Origin: Planctomycetaceae bacterium
GTDB lineage: Bacteria > Planctomycetota > Planctomycetia > Pirellulales > Pirellulaceae
Direction: 5' to 3'
DNA: 6,679 bases
NCBI GenBank assembly: GCA_007695205.1
Contig: REEF01000182.1
Span: 1 to 6,679, forward strand
Every line of letters starts with the position of its first letter. The stretch's first letter is position 1. Below the pieces are notes generated by a model, which worked only from the letters and a program-made list of their open reading frames with translations, was not told the origin of the DNA and made no database searches. The position numbers were made by a program, and so were the translations under genes. This document shows positions 1 through 6,010 of this stretch, in pieces.

Positions 1-30
1 AGCATAAACCCCGTCGTTGCACAAACAAGT

Positions 31-53
31 AGGACGGATTGGCAATCCGTCCT
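31..53. terminator. Perfect 10-bp hairpin downstream of the 94-1155 gene
   Basis: The arms AGGACGGATT (31-40) and AATCCGTCCT (44-53) are perfectly complementary around a 3-base loop. The hairpin lies about 40 bases beyond the stop codon of the minus-strand gene at 94-1155. Read on the minus strand it is followed by ACTTGTTTGT, which is T-rich but not a clean U tract, so it could stop transcription only imperfectly. It could equally be a dispersed REP-like palindrome; I recall similar GGACGGATT-type palindromes being frequent in planctomycete genomes, but cannot check this here. Confidence 0.55.
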
Positions 54-93
54 GCGAGGGAGCTTCCTGCATTGTCGTCTTGCCCCTCTAGCT

Positions 94-1155
94 CTAGCGG
101 GCCGGGCTGATGGGGCCGATGTAATCTTCCGCGACGACGATGTGGTCGAACCAGACGCGGCTCTGGTGTCCCTCCGGCGCGCGGGTAATGAACAGCAACA
201 TCCATACGAAGTTGATCGTGAGATCCTCCGACGTGCGCCAGCGAAATCCCTCGAACGGCAGGTCTCCGGGGATCTGTTGACGGCCCCCGGCTACGTCGTC
301 GCTCCAGCGGATACCGGGGCCCGGATGGTCAGGCGTAAACTTGTCCCAAATCCAGGTGCCGTCCGGAAAGCCCGGGCCCAAGTGGCCGACAAGCTTGCCG
401 TCCAGCCACAGCGCCAGTTCGCCGTCGCGTTGGTCCGGCTGGTTGAGCTTGACCATCAACTCCACGCAAGTCCAGCGTCCCCGTTGCGTGCGCAGTTCGG
501 GATTCCGAAGCAAGTTGTTGCCCCACGTTTGGCCTCGCGGCGGGCTGCCGCGCATCTCGTTCCAGTAGGTGTAGAAGTCCCAACTTCCGTCCGGTCCGTA
601 TTGCGGTCCGACGCCGACTCGGAAGTTGCGGTCGCCGTCCGGCCTGGACCCGGCGCCGCCGGTAGGCCAACGCGGCAGAGGATGGAGTCCCCCGATGCGT
701 GGCGTGTGGTGCAGCGGTCCGGCGTCGGGATCGAACTTGACGTAATACCGCCAGAAAAGCTTTTCGTAGCCGGGGAGCAACCGGCGGTACAGGTGCCCGC
801 CGTTGCCGTCGCCGCCGGTGTGCATCATCATCAACGACTGGCGGCTCGCCGCCCCGGAGGGCACGTCGTCGGAAAGCGAAAAAATGTCGGGGCGACTGAC
901 GTTGTCCCAGCGCTTGCCGATCTGTTCCAGCGTTCCCTCGAACCGTTCCACAAAGACGACCGCCGGATGCTCTTCAATGCCCCCATCGCCGGGATGTTCG
1001 GCGGCAATGCCATCGTTCCCTTCGGGCAGACCTGATGGCGACTGGTTGGGGCGTCGTTCGCTCCGCGCTTCGAACGCCGCGCCGTGTTGCGCCAAGATTG
1101 ATCCTGTGCCGAACAGCAGGGTAAGAGCGACGTAATACGATGGTCCGAGCTTCAT
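94..1155 (-). CDS. Secreted ConA-like lectin/glucanase-fold protein (polysaccharide-lyase-like)
   Basis: This is a 353-residue protein. Residues 1-22 form a signal peptide: MK start, hydrophobic YYVALTLLFGTGSILA, probable cleavage near A22-Q23. Residues 23-65 are a low-complexity linker rich in G, E, P and S. Residues 66-345 form one domain with beta-sandwich character, including VVFVERFEG (67-74), LYRRLLPGYEKLFWRYYVKFD (within 122-142), GGAGSRPDGDRNF (166-178), RGRWTCVELMVKLN (226-238), GELALWLDGK (245-254) and, near the end, RVWFDHIVVAEDYIGPI. The repeated 'white strand, polar strand, W/F-D-G' pattern and the final WFD.IVVA strand are typical of LamG/ConA-like proteins that bind or cleave polysaccharide. 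I see no assignable catalytic residues, so enzyme versus binding protein is open. The ATG at 1155 is well supported: AGAGGAG stands about 7 bases upstream. It is transcribed alone, and probably acts in the periplasm or outside the cell. Confidence 0.85.
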   Translation of the reverse strand: MKLGPSYYVALTLLFGTGSILAQHGAAFEARSERRPNQSPSGLPEGNDGIAAEHPGDGGIEEHPAVVFVERFEGTLEQIGKRWDNVSRPDIFSLSDDVPSGAASRQSLMMMHTGGDGNGGHLYRRLLPGYEKLFWRYYVKFDPDAGPLHHTPRIGGLHPLPRWPTGGAGSRPDGDRNFRVGVGPQYGPDGSWDFYTYWNEMRGSPPRGQTWGNNLLRNPELRTQRGRWTCVELMVKLNQPDQRDGELALWLDGKLVGHLGPGFPDGTWIWDKFTPDHPGPGIRWSDDVAGGRQQIPGDLPFEGFRWRTSEDLTINFVWMLLFITRAPEGHQSRVWFDHIVVAEDYIGPISPAR

Positions 1156-1230
1156 CGGTATCTCCTCTCAGGGTCGCATGTGGCTGCGTAACGCCCAGGG
1201 ATCGGAAAATTCGCTTCCTCACAGACCTCG

Positions 1231-1258
1231 ATGATAGACGGAGAAAATGGAGAATCAA
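1231..1258 (-). promoter_or_regulatory. Candidate sigma70-type promoter for the secreted-protein gene
   Basis: On the minus strand, TTGATT (1258-1253) and TATCAT (1236-1231) are separated by 16 bases, matching the -35 consensus at 4 of 6 and the -10 consensus at 5 of 6 positions. Transcription would start near 1224 and give a 5' leader of about 70 bases before the ATG at 1155. This rests on consensus matching only. Confidence 0.35.
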
Positions 1259-1595
1259 GAGGTACCGGCGGCAAAAGACGGTCATCATGGCGGCCGTCGG
1301 CCAGGAGCCGCAACGGCACGACCGGGTTTCGGCCCGATTCGAGGCAGCGAACGACCGACAGCGCCCGGCCGAACCCCGCGACTCTTTTCCATCCGCGTCC
1401 CTCATGGCAGGACGAATACGACACGCCGGAACTCGCCGAATGCTTCGCCCCCTGGCGGCCATGAAACTCGGCGCCGAGTCCCGATGGGCAAACGCTGCAG
1501 TTCGTCTTCATCCACTTCTGCATCATCCCTTGTCGAGGCAACGCGCGCGACGGCGGTCGCGGCGGCAAGGACCGCAATCAGATACGGCCTGGCGA

Positions 1596-1613
1596 GCGGG
1601 CAGTGATGCCCGC
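1596..1613. repeat. GCGGGCA/TGCCCGC hairpin
   Basis: A perfect 7-bp inverted repeat, GCGGGCA (1596-1602) and TGCCCGC (1607-1613), encloses the tetraloop GTGA. It is GC-rich and would fold stably on either strand. There is no T tract on either side, and no gene ends nearby, so a terminator role is not favoured. A dispersed REP-type palindrome is more likely. Confidence 0.5.
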
Positions 1614-1806
1614 CGTAGACAAGAGCCTGAGCCGACGTCTTCCTGACACCCTAGCGGTGCGGTACAATGGCGAGCAGTTGGAACCTCCGCGAGGTATGTT
1701 GCTGCCTTGAGAAGGAAGACCACGATTCAGACAGGACAATCTGTTTGGGGAGTTTGGAGATGCGATGTGCGATGAGTACCTTAACACGAGGCTTTGTCGG
1801 AAAAGA

Positions 1807-1872
1807 GGTCTGACACTCTCCGGGCACACCGTATTTCCTGAGTTTTCAGCGTGCCCTCCAAAGGGTCAGACC
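1807..1872. repeat. REP/MITE-like long imperfect hairpin
   Basis: The left arm 1807-1829 begins GGTCTGAC and the right arm 1849-1872 ends GTCAGACC. Aligned with one gap, 18 of 24 positions pair: 8 bp at the base (GGTCTGAC/GTCAGACC), a mismatched middle, then GGGCAC/GTGCCC near the loop. The loop is about 19 bases, 1830-1848. A long, interrupted stem with GGTCTGAC-like ends resembles REP elements mobilised by RAYT transposases, or the termini of small MITEs. No transposase is encoded inside, so any mobility would be in trans. Confidence 0.5.
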
Positions 1873-1894
1873 CGAATGGCACTTCCACTTGCGA

Positions 1895-1908
1895 CGTAAG
1901 GACTTACG
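1895..1908. repeat. CGTAAG/CTTACG tight palindrome
   Basis: CGTAAG (1895-1900) and CTTACG (1903-1908) are perfect inverted arms separated by GA. The site is 22 bases past the REP-like hairpin and may be part of the same element. It is not followed by a T tract. Confidence 0.35.
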
Positions 1909-2067
1909 GCCAGGGACACCCGGTTCCGAGCGGCTATCAGAAGAGGCGCCGCAGAGTGTTGAGGAGATTGCTACTGGTCACACGAATGGAGTTAGACGGC
2001 GCGCACCGCGGTCGAAGTTCGTGCACCTCGCGGCCAAACTTAGCGATTGTGGCGCAGGCGAATTCGA

Positions 2068-2391
2068 CTAAGGATTGTGGAGTTCACGTCCTTGTTTTGT
2101 GTCGCTCCCACTTTTGCTTTTCCTAGGGGTCAATTCCGCGATATATAGCAGGGCGCGTGCTTCGTCGCGGGGCATGGTCAATAAGCGCTGAGGCTTTGGA
2201 CGCCGCTTCACGGCACGCGGCTCCACACGATTCGGCCGTCGGCCAACAAGCTGTTCGGTCAGACTCGCTAACTGAGATTCGATCAGACGATCCACGGTGT
2301 CGTCGTCCAACAATGGTAGGCTCCCCAAGGAGGCCGCAATCGTCTGGAGGGCGTTGGTGAAGCTCAATTCGCGTGGAGATCCGCGACGCAT
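2068..2391 (-). pseudogene. C-terminal remnant of an IS4-type transposase
   Basis: The frame entered at 2391 reads GSPRELSFTNALQTIA followed by a run ending RRPNRVEPRAVKRRPKP and then LLTMPRDEARALL. The order 'RxLSFxxALQ, about 40 variable residues, RPxRxEPRxxKRRPKxxxLLxxPRxxAR' is the conserved C-terminal end of a large group of IS4-family transposases. Only this last ~80 residues is present. The DDE catalytic core that should lie upstream (toward 3400) is absent, since that space is occupied by other genes. The frame upstream of 2391 is closed by a TGA at 2409-2407. After ARALL the frame continues to a stop at 2068 with unrelated sequence. It cannot make an active transposase; it is a scar left by insertion and deletion. 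Confidence 0.7.
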
Positions 2392-2686
2392 GGCTGTCGG
2401 AGTCCTTCAGATAGAAGACCCGGCGCGTAAACATGCCGCTGGACCGGTCGGCCGGCGCATCGGGTTCGATTGGCTGCCGTACGGCGGATTGCAGGTCACG
2501 GGCGGAGCGATGCTCGGTTCTCCGCAACCGGCCGAGAAGATCGTTGAAGCCTGCCACGCCAGCGACGAACTGACCATCGAAGCTTGGGTCATACCGGCCC
2601 GCGTCGAGCAGCCCGGACCAAACCGCTGTGGCCAATTTGACCCACGTGGTCTTTCGCCGCGCCAGGTCAAGCGGTTGGACCGTCAT
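2123..2686 (-). CDS. Truncated unknown protein; tail reads out of frame through IS4 remnant
   Basis: I do not recognise this gene. The ATG at 2686 has an excellent ribosome binding site, GAGGAG, about 7 bases upstream, and lies 65 bases after the stop of the nuclease-like gene 2752-3438, so the two probably form an operon. Residues 1 to about 95 look like a genuine soluble protein: MTVQPLDLARRKTTW, then TAVWSGLLDAGRYDPSFDG, then VAGVAGFNDLLGRLRR, then RRVFYLKDSD. From about 2400 down, the frame is antiparallel in quality: it overlaps the IS4 transposase C-terminus in another frame, and its translation becomes scrambled (Arg/Ser/Pro-rich). I infer that the original gene lost its 3' part when mobile DNA inserted near 2390-2410, and that the nominal 187-residue product has a non-native tail of about 90 residues. 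A simple frameshift inside one gene is less likely, because the downstream part is clearly transposase. Confidence 0.5.
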   Translation of the reverse strand: MTVQPLDLARRKTTWVKLATAVWSGLLDAGRYDPSFDGQFVAGVAGFNDLLGRLRRTEHRSARDLQSAVRQPIEPDAPADRSSGMFTRRVFYLKDSDSHASRISTRIELHQRPPDDCGLLGEPTIVGRRHRGSSDRISVSESDRTACWPTAESCGAACREAASKASALIDHAPRRSTRPAIYRGIDP

Positions 2687-2751
2687 GGGTTTCTCCTCGA
2701 ACCGGATCCGATGCCCAGCAGGTAATTCTGCATTCTTCTGGAACGTTGGGG

Positions 2752-3438
2752 TCAGGCGGCTTTTCGCGCGGCCGATCGAAGCTGGTACAAGCAGGTATTC
2801 CCCTTTTTGCCGACCTGCTTGGCGATACGCATCTGGCGCAGGCAGTAAGCGATCCGTTGAGCGATCCAGCGGGGGATATCCAGCAATTGGGCCAGATCCG
2901 CCGTGTGGAAGGGGTTGGGCAATTCACTGGGCAGCAATCGCACCAGATCCGCGCCCTTTTGGAACCGATGGAGTTCGGCGATCCGCAGCAGTTTCTGATC
3001 CTCGACCAAATGATCGTTCTTCCGGTGGCGACGACGTCGGCCGTGGCCCGGGTACCGCAGCTCGTCGATCTCGACCAACGGGACTTCCAGCGTCAGGTTC
3101 CGGTGCGGGAAGACGCGGGTGAAATAGACGAGCTCGTGGAACAGATCCAGGATTGTGCCCTGTTTCGGGCTGGCGCGACGCCCCAGGACTCGTCCCCCCT
3201 GGCCTTCCAGCCGCACGATACTCTTCCGCGCCACAATCGGTTTGACGACCAGCACGTGATGGCCGTCGGCCAGCAGCGCAGCGATCTTATCCCGGATCGC
3301 GGCCAGCGAACCATGTTGGATCTCGATCAACCGATCGTCTTCCAGCACATCGATGCGATAGCTGCCCAGTCGCGCCTCGATCTGCGCCGCTCCGGCAGCG
3401 TAGTGTTCCTTCAGTTGACGATGCAGCGATGTTTCCAC
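2752..3438 (-). CDS. PD-(D/E)XK-like nuclease with C-terminal winged helix
   Basis: This is a 228-residue protein. Residues 20-67 fit the PD-(D/E)XK core: E21 in the first helix, IDVL with D30, LIEIQ with E39 and Q41 (an E-x-Q variant of the usual E-x-K), a helix containing K51, and the strand HVLVVKP (61-67). Residues 95-125 contain TILDLFHELVYFTRVF and a strand LTLEVPLVEIDELRYPG. Residues 132-140 are a basic patch, GRRRRHRKN, likely to touch nucleic acid. Residues 165-225 resemble a winged helix (FHTADLAQLLDIPRW, then LRQMRIAKQVGKKGN, LYQL). The start is a GTG at 3438; AGGGA lies 12 or so bases upstream, a weak signal, and a CTG just before it is an alternative. I recall this architecture as a conserved planctomycete family of unknown function but cannot name it with confidence. 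It is divergent from the ATPase pair and leads into the truncated gene at 2686. Confidence 0.72.
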   Translation of the reverse strand: METSLHRQLKEHYAAGAAQIEARLGSYRIDVLEDDRLIEIQHGSLAAIRDKIAALLADGHHVLVVKPIVARKSIVRLEGQGGRVLGRRASPKQGTILDLFHELVYFTRVFPHRNLTLEVPLVEIDELRYPGHGRRRRHRKNDHLVEDQKLLRIAELHRFQKGADLVRLLPSELPNPFHTADLAQLLDIPRWIAQRIAYCLRQMRIAKQVGKKGNTCLYQLRSAARKAA

Positions 3439-3664
3439 CAGGACGATTCCCTGTCCTTAGTTCTTGTTAGCAAGCACTGATCAGGAATGTACCGCTGAAG
3501 GATTTGTCTGTCATCGGCAAAATGGGGCCGATCCACCCAACTCAACGTGAAGCAAGCACAGCTAGCACCGTTTCAGATCCTAAAGAACTGGCTAAATCCA
3601 ACCTTTCAGCTAGTTCATCTTTATCCGCAGAGACTGAATTTCTCGCAAAATATGTCCGACGATC

Positions 3665-3692
3665 TTGACGTGCGATGAAATCGTCGTACGAT
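3665..3692 (+). promoter_or_regulatory. Sigma70-type promoter of the ATPase pair
   Basis: TTGACG (3665-3670) and TACGAT (3687-3692) are separated by 16 bases, each close to the sigma70 consensus. Transcription would start near 3700, leaving a leader of about 35 bases before the ATG at 3734. Its coincidence with a large palindrome supports a regulated promoter. Confidence 0.55.
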
Positions 3693-3710
3693 ACATTTGT
3701 CGCACGTTAA
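3665..3710. promoter_or_regulatory. 46-base interrupted palindrome: likely operator
   Basis: The sequence is symmetric about 3687.5. Outer arms ACGTGCGA (3668-3675) and TCGCACGT (3700-3707) pair perfectly, and the outermost TT/AA (3665-3666, 3709-3710) pair as well, with one mismatch between. The centre is the perfect palindrome TCGTACGA (3684-3691). Smaller dyads lie within it: CGAT-GAA-ATCG (3673-3683) and CGATACATTTGTCG (3689-3702, 5 of 7 pairs). The element covers the -35, the -10 and the expected start of transcription, so a dimeric (or two-dimer) repressor bound here would block RNA polymerase. The second sub-site is vaguely like sites of BlaI-type winged-helix repressors, but that is a guess. 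The winged-helix proteins encoded on both sides are possible binders. Confidence 0.55.
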
Positions 3711-3733
3711 TTACGTCTTGTAAAACGAGGGAG

Positions 3734-4042
3734 ATGTTGGCGGAACGCCGAGCTGGCACCGAGCTGATCTTCATCGACCTGGAGAAAGTCGATTCGCCGC
3801 ACAGATTCACCGAGGTTGTGCTACTCGATATCCTGGCCGTTGCCTCAACGCCGCAGACGATCGACCAAGTATGGGCAGCGATGAAGGCACAGATGGCGTT
3901 GGACGATCGCCACGCGATCGTCCGGCTGCTCACGTCGTTGGCACAGGATCACTACCTGACTGCCGACACCGAAAAACGTTACGCGTTTCGCTTTCCCTTG
4001 ATCCGTCAGTGGTGGATCTTGGCCCAGGGGTTGTCGTCATGA
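3734..4042 (+). CDS. Internally deleted AAA ATPase reduced to a winged-helix protein
   Basis: From the ATG at 3734 (GAGG three bases before GAG-ATG, a close but usable ribosome binding site) this encodes 102 residues. A longer reading from a TTG at 3665 would start inside the -35 box and is rejected. Residues 1-24 (MLAERRAGTELIFIDLEKVD) resemble the helix and strand that normally follow the P-loop in AAA ATPases of the 'GKTSLLRELA...YVDLEGIDSP' kind; just upstream the frame even reads KTRE, but no G-rich P-loop is present. Residues 30-100 resemble the C-terminal winged helix of the same ATPases: LDILAVASTPQTIDQVW, then RLLTSLAQDHYLT, then YAFRFPLIRQWW, the last being a characteristic ending. 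The P-loop and about 250 residues of the middle appear to be missing. The stop TGA overlaps the next gene's start as ATGA, so translation is coupled. It is either a degraded first subunit or a small winged-helix partner kept for coupling or DNA binding. Confidence 0.65.
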   Translation: MLAERRAGTELIFIDLEKVDSPHRFTEVVLLDILAVASTPQTIDQVWAAMKAQMALDDRHAIVRLLTSLAQDHYLTADTEKRYAFRFPLIRQWWILAQGLSS

Positions 4043-5658
4043 ATCGTCGACCTGTCATCTCGGCGTACACGCCCAGCAATACGGACCGCGAGGTGCTCAA
4101 ACGCATCTTCGTACAACGCGAGCGATTGCTTGAGAAAATCGTCGAGCGCCTGGCCCGCAGCATGTCGACCGATGACAAACACCACATTCTGCTGGTCGGT
4201 CCGCGCGGCAGCGGCAAGACCCACCTGGTCACCTTGGTCGAATACGAATTGCGGCACCGGAGTGAATTGTCGGATGCCATGCGGGTGGCCTGGTTGGGCG
4301 AGGACGACACGGTCACGGGCCTGATCGACATCGCGCTGGGCATTGCCGACCAGTTGGCCGTCGAGTACACGGCCGAGTTCGACACGGACTACCGCGAGTC
4401 GGTTCGCGGACTGGACGCCGATGACGCCGCCGAATCGATCTTGAAGTCCGTCATCGAACGGTTGGGACAACGGAGCATCCTGTTGATCATGGAGAACCTG
4501 GACGGGGTGTTTGACGGACTGGGCGACATGGGGCAGAAGAAATGGCGGGCGTTCCTGCAAGAACACCCGCGCATTGCCACGTTGGCCACGTCGCAGCAAT
4601 TGTTTGCCGGAATCGCTCGGCGCGACGAGGCGTTCTTCGGGTTCTTCGACATCAAACACCTTCGTGCCCTCGCGGTCGACGACGCCAGGGAGCTGATCCG
4701 AAAGATCAGTCTTGAACAGGGGAATCGGGATCTTGTGGCGTACCTTGATTCGGCGGAAGGACGCTATCGGATTCGTGCGTTGCACCATCTGGCCGGCGGC
4801 AATCATCGCATGTACGTGCTGCTGGCCGAGTTCCTGACGAAGGAATCGTTGGACGACTTGGTCACGGCGTTCGAGGGTCTGGCTGAGGATCTCACGCCGT
4901 ATTTCCAGGAGCGAGTCCGTTCCTTGCCGCCGCAGCAGGCCCGAATCGTGCAATGCCTGTGCAGCGACGACGGTGCGAAGACAGTCAAACAGATTGCGGA
5001 GCAGACGTTCATTGCCCAGGGCACTTGTTCCAAGCAGTTGGGCACTCTGAAACAGAAAGGTTACGTGCAATCGCAGAAACGCGGCAAGGAGTCGTTCTAT
5101 GAGATGGCCGAACCGTTGATGCGGCTGTGCCTGGAAGTGAAGAATCAGCGCGGCCGTCCATTGCGACTGGTGGCCAAATTCCTGAAAGCCTGGTTTCCCG
5201 AATCGTACTTGCGGGAAGGCCCTCTTCCGGCGGTTGGGCCACCCACGGCTCTCGAAACGGCGTTTTGCACCGGCGACAGGGCGGTGGACGCTTATGGTGG
5301 AAATGCGCGGGATCTGCTGGCGATGGTTCTGCGACGAGGGCACCAGGAATGGGAGGATTACGTTGCGGCGATCGCTGCGTTGTACGAGCGTCACCGGGCG
5401 GCCGACAAGCTGGGCCAAGGGGTGACGCTCACCATCGAGCTGCTCGCGACAGAAGGCTACTCGCCGACGCAACTCGATATCTGGAACCGGGCATGGCAAC
5501 GAGCGGGCAAGGACTGTGAGGAATTGGAGCTAGCGTTACGGAGCTTGGACGCCGCCGTCGAAGCGATCAAGACAGGAAACGATCGCCCTCTGTTTCGGCT
5601 GCCCCTGGAGATTCGCGAACTCGTTCGCCCACTGCTTGACCGATCGCTTTCTGAATGA
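4039..5658 (+). CDS. AAA ATPase with winged-helix domain (MarR-annotated tandem-ATPase family)
   Basis: The protein has 539 residues, starting at the ATG of an ATGA overlap with the upstream gene; an in-frame ATG at 3871 lies inside that gene and is rejected. The opening PVISAYTPSNTDREVL and the phrase HHILLVGPRGSGKTHLV are hallmarks of a family of bacterial ATPases often annotated as MarR or ATP-binding proteins. Walker A is GPRGSGKT at 54-61; Walker B is LLIMENLD at 148-155 (E152, D155); a sensor-1-like strand LATSQ is at 182-186; FFGFFDIKHL is at 199-208; a sensor-2-like arginine is R257 in GGNHRMY. Residues about 295-368 form a winged helix (QARIVQCLC, KTVKQIAEQTF, KQLGTLKQKGYV, FYEMAEPLMRLCLE). 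Residues 370-539 are helical and without recognised motifs, perhaps a partner-binding domain. All nucleotide-binding residues are intact, so it should be an active ATPase and DNA binder. Its substrate is unknown. Homologues, as I remember them, usually sit behind a full-length ATPase, which here is reduced. Confidence 0.85.
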   Translation: MNRRPVISAYTPSNTDREVLKRIFVQRERLLEKIVERLARSMSTDDKHHILLVGPRGSGKTHLVTLVEYELRHRSELSDAMRVAWLGEDDTVTGLIDIALGIADQLAVEYTAEFDTDYRESVRGLDADDAAESILKSVIERLGQRSILLIMENLDGVFDGLGDMGQKKWRAFLQEHPRIATLATSQQLFAGIARRDEAFFGFFDIKHLRALAVDDARELIRKISLEQGNRDLVAYLDSAEGRYRIRALHHLAGGNHRMYVLLAEFLTKESLDDLVTAFEGLAEDLTPYFQERVRSLPPQQARIVQCLCSDDGAKTVKQIAEQTFIAQGTCSKQLGTLKQKGYVQSQKRGKESFYEMAEPLMRLCLEVKNQRGRPLRLVAKFLKAWFPESYLREGPLPAVGPPTALETAFCTGDRAVDAYGGNARDLLAMVLRRGHQEWEDYVAAIAALYERHRAADKLGQGVTLTIELLATEGYSPTQLDIWNRAWQRAGKDCEELELALRSLDAAVEAIKTGNDRPLFRLPLEIRELVRPLLDRSLSE

Positions 5659-5725
5659 AGAGACGTCGTCGACTACCGGACTGATTGGCACCACAGCCTG
5701 ACTGGGGCCTGATTAGCAATTGGCA

Positions 5726-5783
5726 ATTGGTGCCACCCACCTAATGTGTCTGGGATCCTGATTGGTGCCACCCACCTAATGTG
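5726..5783. repeat. 35-base-period direct duplication (two 23-base identical copies)
   Basis: An identical 23-base sequence occurs at 5726-5748 and 5761-5783; each starts ATTGGTGCCACC and ends CCTAATGTG. Similarity continues past each copy (CTGGGAT versus CTGGAT, with single-base gaps), so this is an imperfect tandem duplication with period 35. Related fragments lie just before: CTGATTGGCACCAC at 5680-5693 and a doubled GCAATTG at 5716-5729. Confidence 0.75.
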
Positions 5784-5980
5784 CTGGATGGCTTGACTGC
5801 TCGATCTTTTGTTGGGCTGACAATCCCGATTTGTCTTGGGGGAACGACGAGAAATTCCTCACAAAAGACCGCAAAGTACCGCGTTTCGCCAACGATTACG
5901 TGGGGAGGGCGGCAGACTCTCAACCCGACCGCCGTCGGGCATCGGTTCCGGCAGATCATGCGGGCTGGCCGACCGCTACG

Positions 5981-6010
5981 GAAATGCCAAGAAATGCCAA
6001 GAAATGCCAC
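5981..6010. repeat. Triplicated 10-base tandem repeat GAAATGCCAA
   Basis: GAAATGCCAA occurs three times in direct succession at 5981-5990, 5991-6000 and 6001-6010; the last copy ends in C instead of A. The period of 10 is close to one helical turn and is not a multiple of three, which argues against a coding role. Confidence 0.85.

Larger units (their letters stand above)
1156..2067. other. Gene-poor spacer with several palindromes
   Basis: No convincing protein gene was found in this stretch of about 910 bases. Open frames exist on both strands but have scrambled, Arg/Ser/Pro-rich translations, no ribosome binding sites and no recognisable motifs. The minus-strand frame around 1600-1400 contains a hydrophobic run (RPYLIAVLAAATAVARVA), but it has no plausible start codon and ends soon after. 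The part from about 1790 on is less GC-rich and carries the palindromes listed separately, suggesting debris of small mobile elements. Confidence 0.6.
3439..3733. other. Divergent intergenic region between nuclease and ATPase genes
   Basis: This stretch of about 295 bases separates two divergent units. It is less GC-rich than the genes around it. It contains a weak hairpin, GAACTGGCT (3585-3593) with AGCTAGTTC (3608-3616), 8 of 9 pairing, and the promoter/operator palindrome listed separately. No N-terminal part of the ATPase encoded from 3734 is recognisable here. Confidence 0.6.

Noticed and set aside
142..1035. A 297-codon plus-strand frame opposite the secreted-protein gene
   Set aside because: The minus-strand gene has a signal peptide, a ribosome binding site and a family-like domain; the plus frame is its shadow.
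1643..1668. CTGACA and TACAAT as a plus-strand promoter, followed by an ATG at 1667 with a 47-codon frame
   Set aside because: The spacing of 14 bases is too short for a normal sigma70 promoter, and the short frame has no ribosome binding site or recognisable sequence.
2746..3480. A 244-codon plus-strand frame opposite the nuclease-like gene
   Set aside because: It mirrors the minus-strand gene, which has a coherent domain structure; the plus-strand translation shows no recognisable fold or ribosome binding site.
3871..4038. An N-terminal extension of the large ATPase from an ATG at 3871
   Set aside because: It would overlap the upstream gene by 170 bases in another frame. Its 56 residues are unlike the family, whose proteins begin near PVISAYTP, and the ATGA overlap at 4039 is a natural start.
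4006..5499. A 497-codon open frame on the minus strand opposite the ATPase
   Set aside because: It is the complement of the well-supported ATPase gene; its translation has no motifs and follows from the GC-rich codon pattern of the true gene.
5726..5783. The two 23-base repeats as a minimal CRISPR array
   Set aside because: There are only two copies with a 12-base spacer, and the similarity runs on into the spacer; no cas gene is present.
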